This document shows positions 15,901-17,781 of a stretch of 17,781 nt of DNA, one piece after another. Each line of letters begins with the position of its first letter. Within the stretch, counting starts at the first letter, position 1. This stretch comes from Candidatus Gastranaerophilales bacterium (GTDB taxonomy: Bacteria > Cyanobacteriota > Vampirovibrionia > Gastranaerophilales > Gastranaerophilaceae), in contig CAAGGG010000018.1 of NCBI GenBank assembly GCA_900769355.1, positions 1-17,781 of the forward strand, in the 5' to 3' direction. The notes under the pieces are model-generated. The model was not told where the DNA came from and made no database searches. It saw only the letters and a list, made by a program, of their open reading frames with translations. A program made the translations under genes and the position numbers.

Positions 15901-16073
15901 TTGCAATTTTGGGGTTGTTACCGGCTGCTTTATCAAACGGCATTGGAGCTCAAAGCCAAAAGCCTTTTGCTATCGCAATCATAGGCGGTTTGTCATTCGG
16001 AACAATCTTTACAATATTTTTAATTCCGTTATTATATAAAATTACAGGGGAAAATAAAAATGAAATTTCTTAA
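12984..16073 (+). CDS. Heavy-metal-type RND efflux permease (CzcA/CusA family)
   Basis: This 1029-aa inner membrane proton antiporter exports substrate through the channel above. TM1 is at about 12-33, the large periplasmic porter loops at about 35-335 and 570-865, and the remaining helices in two groups. The HME-RND proton relay is intact: Asp394, Asp400 and Glu407 in DFGIIVDGAVILMEN, with the same spacing as CzcA. The porter block NVEEAVSGSKGQ resembles CzcA-type pumps (Co, Zn, Cd) more than CusA, and I do not see the Cu/Ag-binding Met pattern clearly, so divalent metals are the better guess. GAGGAG lies upstream of the ATG within the TolC gene. It overlaps both neighbours by 14 nt. Confidence 0.93.
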   Translation: MKLFSKLLKTAIKNKFISATIALILTLTGIYCLKTLDIEAYPDFTSPIVQVITQMPGKSAEEVERLATIPLEKNLNGIPNEQKLYSSSLFGLSVIKVVFADGLPSSLIRQQVLERIYQTELPEGVKPVLGPDASPIGEIYRYTLESDYYNPMTLKAIEDWQMEKAFKQVPGIIEVNSFGGPVKTYKVILNHEKVRFYNLDVGEIFDAIKASNSTGGGHYISKNDQAYIVRGLGLYSDIESIENTVITSRNGIPIRVKDVGIVAIEPAVRIGQVGKNLDNDVVEGIVLMRKGENPTKTIKNLQSRLPDIKAQLPKGIHLKPFYDRSELIHNTMHTIGHNVVCGIVFVILILFAFILDLRITLIASLVIPLALAFAFSLFKLFDIPANLLSMGAVDFGIIVDGAVILMENIFRCLTEYKGQLSQKKKEAIIYKAVQEVGSVITFSTVIILCCFLPIFAFNGVAGKLFHPLAFTMGFSLLGAVIASLFFLPAIAAIYIPNAKIAEKDNKMLNKITEIYKHLLDKVFREPKKFLTCVGSIFACALILFCFIGSEFLPNLDEGNIWLRVTVLPRSTTIEHSVDVARKIREVLLQYPEVKNVISHIGSADDGTDPNLLSNIENMVDLKLAKDWRFKWHKNKQKLIQDMSEKLSDIPGITTYFTQYIQDNVEEAVSGSKGQVVVKIYGSDLYELQKLQDQTLAVLSNVRGIVDLSYDQIIGQPQYQIKIDRVKAARYGLRSDDIQKVVEIAIGGKNATQVLEKEKRFDVFLRLEAKDRDSYRKIQNIIVKTPEGISVPLSNVTDISTDNGAMIITRSENSRVAIVRFNIRGRDLGSTVKDAQKELDKKLQLPDEYRVKWAGQSESQKSANTRLAIILPITLLLIGVILHLNYKNKKDVLIAMSTILVTLSGCIFALFITRTYFSISAGVGFIAAIGVSIQNGVILLSSIIRQNKNNHNLTEAVIRGSVQKLRPVLTASFVAILGLLPAALSNGIGAQSQKPFAIAIIGGLSFGTIFTIFLIPLLYKITGENKNEIS

Positions 16074-17250
16074 ATTATTTATAATATTTTGCATAGCCTT
16101 GACTTTAACGGGTTGCGGCACTAAACAAGACGAACAACAACACAACAAGCGTCTTGTATTGACAGAAGCACAAGAAAAGAATGCAAAAATTCAAACAGCA
16201 CCTTTAAGCATGATGGATATTGAATTACAGATTACAATTCCGGCTCAATTCAAGGCTAGGAACCAATCTATCGAAAGAATTTATTCCCCGATTGATGGAA
16301 AAATAACTAATGTTTTTGTTGAACCTGGCACTGTTTTAAAAATCGGTCAACCTATTGTTCAAATAAAATCAGATGAAATCAGCCAAATTCAGCTTGAATT
16401 TTTGGAAAAAATTCTTGATATTGATGCAAATACAAATGAGCTGAGAGCACAATATAATCTGTCTTTACAGAACTACAACAGGGAAAGAACTCTTTATAAC
16501 GAAAAGATTTCTTCTCGTGCCGATTACGAGGCTGCAAATGCACAATTACGCAAGGACAAAGCCAATCTTGATGCTTTGAATATTAAAAGAAATTCTCTCA
16601 TAAACGTTTACCGTCAGCGTTTAGCTGTGTATGGCGGAAGTATAGATAATGTTTTGAAAACAAGGCAAATTTATCCGTATGTAACAATTAAAGCCACAAA
16701 AAATGGAGTTCTTTTGGAACGAAAAGTCAATCCCGGAGAGATTGTAGAAAAGAACAGAGAGTTATTTAATCTTGCAGACTTAAAAACAATTTGGCTTGTT
16801 GGCTATGCATTTGAGAAAGATTCTCCTTATTTGCATCTTGGTGAAGCTGTAACAGGAACTATTGAAGAAAGAAATGGGGCATCTATCAATGGGGTTCTAT
16901 CTTATGTTTCACCGATTTTGGATAGCACAACAAAGACTCTTGAAGTTCGAGCAGATATTCCAAACAAGGATTTTAAAATTAAACCTAATATGTATGCAGA
17001 AATGTTTGTCAACACAGGAGTTGCACATGTTTTGGCAATTCCAACAGATGCAGTTGAAAAATTTGGAGATTACAATTTTGCTTACGTGAAAATTGCACCT
17101 CACACTTATGAAGAACGAAAAGTTGAAACCGGTAAGAAAAACGATCAATATACAGAGGTAATCTCTGGGGTTAAGGCGGGCGAAGAAGTCGTAACTCGAG
17201 GTTCTTTCGAGCTTTTGGGCGAAAGCATAAAAAAGCAGGAAGCGGAATAA
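16060..17250 (+). CDS. RND efflux periplasmic adaptor lipoprotein (membrane fusion protein)
   Basis: This 396-aa protein links the pump to the channel. It is a lipoprotein: hydrophobic N-terminus and lipobox L16-T-G-C19. Lipoyl half-motifs lie at about 74-104 and 205-240, flanking a helical coiled-coil hairpin at about 107-190. The beta-barrel and membrane-proximal domains follow, including LAIPTDAVEKFGD and VETGKKNDQYTEVISGVKAGEEVV. It corresponds to CusB/CzcB but carries no His- or Met-rich metal-binding extension. It is placed after the pump gene, not before it. The start overlaps the pump gene by 14 nt with GGGG upstream. Confidence 0.92.
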   Translation: MKFLKLFIIFCIALTLTGCGTKQDEQQHNKRLVLTEAQEKNAKIQTAPLSMMDIELQITIPAQFKARNQSIERIYSPIDGKITNVFVEPGTVLKIGQPIVQIKSDEISQIQLEFLEKILDIDANTNELRAQYNLSLQNYNRERTLYNEKISSRADYEAANAQLRKDKANLDALNIKRNSLINVYRQRLAVYGGSIDNVLKTRQIYPYVTIKATKNGVLLERKVNPGEIVEKNRELFNLADLKTIWLVGYAFEKDSPYLHLGEAVTGTIEERNGASINGVLSYVSPILDSTTKTLEVRADIPNKDFKIKPNMYAEMFVNTGVAHVLAIPTDAVEKFGDYNFAYVKIAPHTYEERKVETGKKNDQYTEVISGVKAGEEVVTRGSFELLGESIKKQEAE

Positions 17251-17258
17251 ATTATATA

Positions 17259-17287
17259 TTGAAGATAAAATTTGTTTGTTGTAAACT
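17259..17287 (+). promoter_or_regulatory. Candidate promoter of the tRNA-Gly gene
   Basis: TTGAAG (17259-17264), 17 nt, TAAACT (17282-17287), ending 10 nt before the mature tRNA 5' end. Each box is a four-of-six match. No terminator is visible between the adaptor gene and this site, so read-through from the efflux operon is also possible. Confidence 0.35.
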
Positions 17288-17297
17288 CTGACATGTT

Positions 17298-17372
17298 GCG
17301 GAAGTAATTCAGTGGTAGAATGTAACCTTCCCAAGGTTGACGTCGCGGGTTCGAGTCCCGTCTTCCGCTCCA
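17298..17372 (+). tRNA. tRNA-Gly, anticodon CCC, CCA encoded
   Basis: The acceptor stem GCGGAAG (17298-17304) pairs fully with CTTCCGC (17362-17368), followed by discriminator T and an encoded CCA (17370-17372). The anticodon stem TAACC/GGTTG encloses the loop TTCCCAA, giving anticodon CCC, which reads GGG. The T arm GCGGG-TTCGAGT-CCCGT is standard, and the D arm has GTGGTAG. All stems are intact, so the gene is functional. GGG is rare in such AT-rich genomes, so this is the minor glycine isoacceptor. Confidence 0.97.
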
Positions 17373-17380
17373 TTTTTGAA
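17354..17380 (+). repeat. 27-nt direct repeat, left copy (tRNA 3' end plus flank)
   Basis: From AGTCCCG in the T arm through CCA to ATTTTTGAA in the flank, this segment is identical over 27 nt to 17529-17555. Sharing of a tRNA 3' end is the usual mark of integrase attachment sites. Confidence 0.95.
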
Positions 17381-17528
17381 AAGTAACAGAGGGACGAGAA
17401 CCCCTCAAACGACAGTTTGACTTAGGGTTCGGCGCGAGTGAGCTGAAGGCGAAGTTTTGGCTGACGGAAACAAATAAATTTGATTAGACAGCCAAACGTA
17501 GACCTGTTAAACGCGAACGAGCAAGAGA
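17381..17528 (+). other. Structured, coding-free segment between the two tRNA-tail copies
   Basis: This 148-bp segment is more GC-rich than its surroundings. GAACCC (17398-17403) pairs with GGGTTC (17425-17430), enclosing TCAAAC (17405-17410) and GTTTGA (17415-17420) around a GACA loop. A second stem joins TTTGGCTG (17456-17463) to CAGCCAAA (17489-17496). The related words GCGCGAGTGAGC (17432-17443) and GCGAACGAGC (17513-17522) occur at the two sides. No ORF is credible. It may be a small RNA co-transcribed with the tRNA or the relic of a tiny insertion. Confidence 0.6.
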
Positions 17529-17555
17529 AGTCCCGTCTTCCGCTCCATTTTTGAA
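17529..17555 (+). repeat. 27-nt direct repeat, right copy
   Basis: Perfect copy of 17354-17380, offset by 175 bp. It holds the 3' half of the T stem, the acceptor 3' strand, CCA and nine flanking bases but no other part of a tRNA. The remaining sequence to the window end (17556-17781) shows no convincing gene; a short hairpin CCGTT/AACGG lies at 17729-17744. Confidence 0.95.
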
Positions 17556-17781
17556 GAAGAGTATATACAATTAGAGTCAGAGTCCATTCAAACTGTATTG
17601 TATTTGTATTTTATCGAGTGGCTTGGTTATTGTATTTTAACGACCAATTTGGTTTAAACGGACATAAGTATTATTTGGGGAAGTTGGCAATATATCTAGG
17701 TTTGAGGGGTAGGGAATAATTAATCTATCCGTTCAGCAAAACGGTCAAATTAAACAAATAGAGTTTCTTAATAATTATAAA

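Noticed and set aside
16909..17408. Two minus-strand ORFs across the adaptor gene end and the tRNA (154 and 87 aa)
   Set aside because: Their N-terminal parts (GLEPATSTLGRLHSTTELLP, DSNPRRQPWEGYILPLNYF) are antisense translations of the tRNA-Gly gene, a familiar kind of spurious database protein; the rest is antisense to the adaptor.
17529..17652. Short ORF reading through the right tRNA-tail copy (FRSIFEEEYIQLESESIQ)
   Set aside because: It begins in tRNA-derived sequence, has no start codon with a ribosome binding site, and ends after about 40 codons.
1..17781. CRISPR arrays, insertion sequences, transposases, integrases, prophage genes
   Set aside because: Looked for regularly spaced repeats, terminal inverted repeats and recombinase motifs; none were found apart from the 27-nt tRNA-tail repeat.

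Overview
The window is AT-rich and looks like chromosomal sequence from a diderm gut-type bacterium, most likely a non-photosynthetic cyanobacterial relative (Gastranaerophilales / 'Melainabacteria'). This placement is an inference. It rests on the tripartite RND-TolC pump and PBP4 (a diderm envelope), the tig-clpP gene order, low GC, and a pilin-like protein with the FTLAEVLITLGIIG N-terminus that is abundant in that lineage. Other low-GC diderms cannot be excluded.

Layout. (1) 1-1421, minus strand: trigger factor (tig), followed by the first codons of clpP at the window edge, with a hairpin and an apparent clpP promoter between them. (2) 1511-4337, plus strand: a tightly overlapping operon of a DUF374 acyltransferase-like protein, a nitrilase-superfamily amidohydrolase and a PBP4-type D-Ala-D-Ala carboxypeptidase. 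A small unknown membrane-type protein (4334-4750, minus) converges on it. (3) 4901-8794, plus strand: a family 2 glycosyltransferase, then a probable operon of Gfo/Idh/MocA oxidoreductase, CDP-alcohol phosphatidyltransferase, TrmL and the NAD(P)HX dehydratase NnrD. A second small unknown protein (8768-8995, minus) overlaps its end. (4) 9116-10246, minus: AnmK, for peptidoglycan recycling. (5) 10247-10812: a long intergenic region holding a candidate minus-strand small RNA with an intrinsic terminator, two good plus-strand promoters and several inverted repeats. (6) 10813-11582: a type IV pilin-like gene whose start and body are in different frames, separated by a run of ten C. (7) 11696-17250: a three-gene heavy-metal-type efflux operon (TolC-like, CzcA/CusA-like RND pump, lipoprotein adaptor), each junction overlapping by 14 nt. 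(8) 17298-17372: tRNA-Gly(CCC) with encoded CCA. Its last 27 nt, including flank, recur exactly 175 bp downstream around a structured, coding-free segment.

The gene content is mostly envelope biology (peptidoglycan trimming and recycling, phospholipid headgroup, acyl and glycosyl transfer, efflux) plus housekeeping (chaperone, tRNA modification, metabolite repair). The parts that ordinary annotation does not explain are the poly-C frameshift in the pilin gene, the structured tRNA-tail duplication, and the promoter- and palindrome-dense region between anmK and the pilin gene.
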